A DNA stretch of 41,024 nt. It comes from Gammaproteobacteria bacterium. Its GTDB lineage: Bacteria > Pseudomonadota > Gammaproteobacteria > Eutrophobiales > Eutrophobiaceae. The stretch lies in the NCBI GenBank assembly GCA_021773235.1, contig JAJFKL010000002.1:1-41024 (forward strand), read 5' to 3'. The number at the start of each line of letters is the position of its first letter. Position 1 is the stretch's first letter. Shown here in pieces: positions 40,851-41,024 of the stretch. The notes beneath the pieces were generated by a model, which searched no databases, was not told the origin of the DNA, and saw nothing but the letters and a program-made list of their open reading frames with translations. A program made the translations under genes and the position numbers.

Positions 40851-41024
40851 ATGGCAAAATTTGAAATTAAGCATAGATATGCTAACTCGATTATATTTAG
40901 CTTTGAATGCGAAAGTTTAAGGGTATGCGTCGAGGAGGCAAACAGGGAGGGCGCTAACCTTCGGTACGCTAACCTTCGGGGCGCTGACCTTCAGGACGCT
41001 GACCTTCAGGACGCTAACCTTCGG
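40851..41024 (+). CDS. Pentapeptide-repeat protein, 5' portion
   Basis: The ATG lies one base after the stop of the preceding small gene, and the upstream AGAGGAAT can serve as ribosome binding site. The 58 codons present encode a short N-terminal segment and the first five pentapeptides. The frame runs off the window and resumes exactly in frame at the start, at codon 12 of the protein. Without joining the ends this gene would be annotated as two fragments. Confidence 0.9.
   Translation, partial: MAKFEIKHRYANSIIFSFECESLRVCVEEANREGANLRYANLRGADLQDADLQDANLR
40884..41024. repeat. Terminal direct repeat, right copy
   Basis: This is an exact copy of positions 1-141. It should be removed to obtain the unique 40,883-bp genome. 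It ends inside the pentapeptide tandem array. Confidence 0.97.

Overview
The window looks like the complete genome of one tailed phage, assembled as a circle or a terminally redundant molecule. Its first 141 bases are repeated exactly as its last 141 bases. Joining the ends restores one intact pentapeptide-repeat gene and gives a unique length of 40,883 bp. The virion genes follow the order of T7-like podoviruses: portal, scaffold, capsid, tail tubular A and B, four internal virion proteins, then fibre. A Bbp19-like gene beside the portal points toward Bordetella phage BPP-1-type podoviruses. A tyrosine integrase and a leucine at the Pol I F762-equivalent position of the phage DNA polymerase suggest a temperate lifestyle. 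No phage RNA polymerase is visible and the promoters found are sigma70-like, so host RNA polymerase probably does the transcription. Shine-Dalgarno sites, a lipobox lipoprotein and a lytic transglycosylase suggest a Gram-negative host. The species cannot be named from the sequence.

The circle has two transcriptional arms. The rightward arm starts at the divergent point near 37,720 and runs through the junction to the integrase at 15,461. It begins with small accessory genes at 37,756-40,654. One of these carries an intrinsic terminator just inside its start, and one has a ribosomal L7/L12-like C-terminal domain. A structured 150-base non-coding element lies between them. After a promoter at 40,661 come the pentapeptide-repeat gene and a run of small unknown, membrane and zinc-finger genes (1-3,210). 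Next are an SPFH/band-7 protein, a RuvC-like resolvase, a nucleoside deoxyribosyltransferase-like protein and a dATP/dGTP diphosphohydrolase-like protein. The replication and recombination block follows (5,980-14,351): an SNF2-type helicase, an E3-binding-domain protein, a Cas4-like nuclease (DUF2800), an Enc34-type single-strand DNA-binding protein, a terminator, family A DNA polymerase and a primase-polymerase/helicase. The integrase has its own consensus promoter, which carries two dyads, and a 56-base dyad lies upstream.

The leftward late arm runs from 37,716 down to 15,458. Order: small and large terminase with a G-rich, dyad-containing gap between them, head genes, tail and internal virion genes, fibre and fibre accessory. 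The lysis region follows: lipoprotein, alpha/beta hydrolase, holin candidate, metallophosphoesterase, exported HExxH protease and lytic transglycosylase. The two arms converge at overlapping stop codons at 15,458-15,461.

The most unusual points are the three-way-junction-like element at 39,111-39,258, the attenuator-like terminator inside the gene at 38,478, the lysis region with an exported metalloprotease and an esterase-like hydrolase but no recognisable spanin pair, the two-dyad integrase promoter with no recognisable repressor gene, and host-like domains (SPFH, E3-binding, L7/L12) in the early arm.
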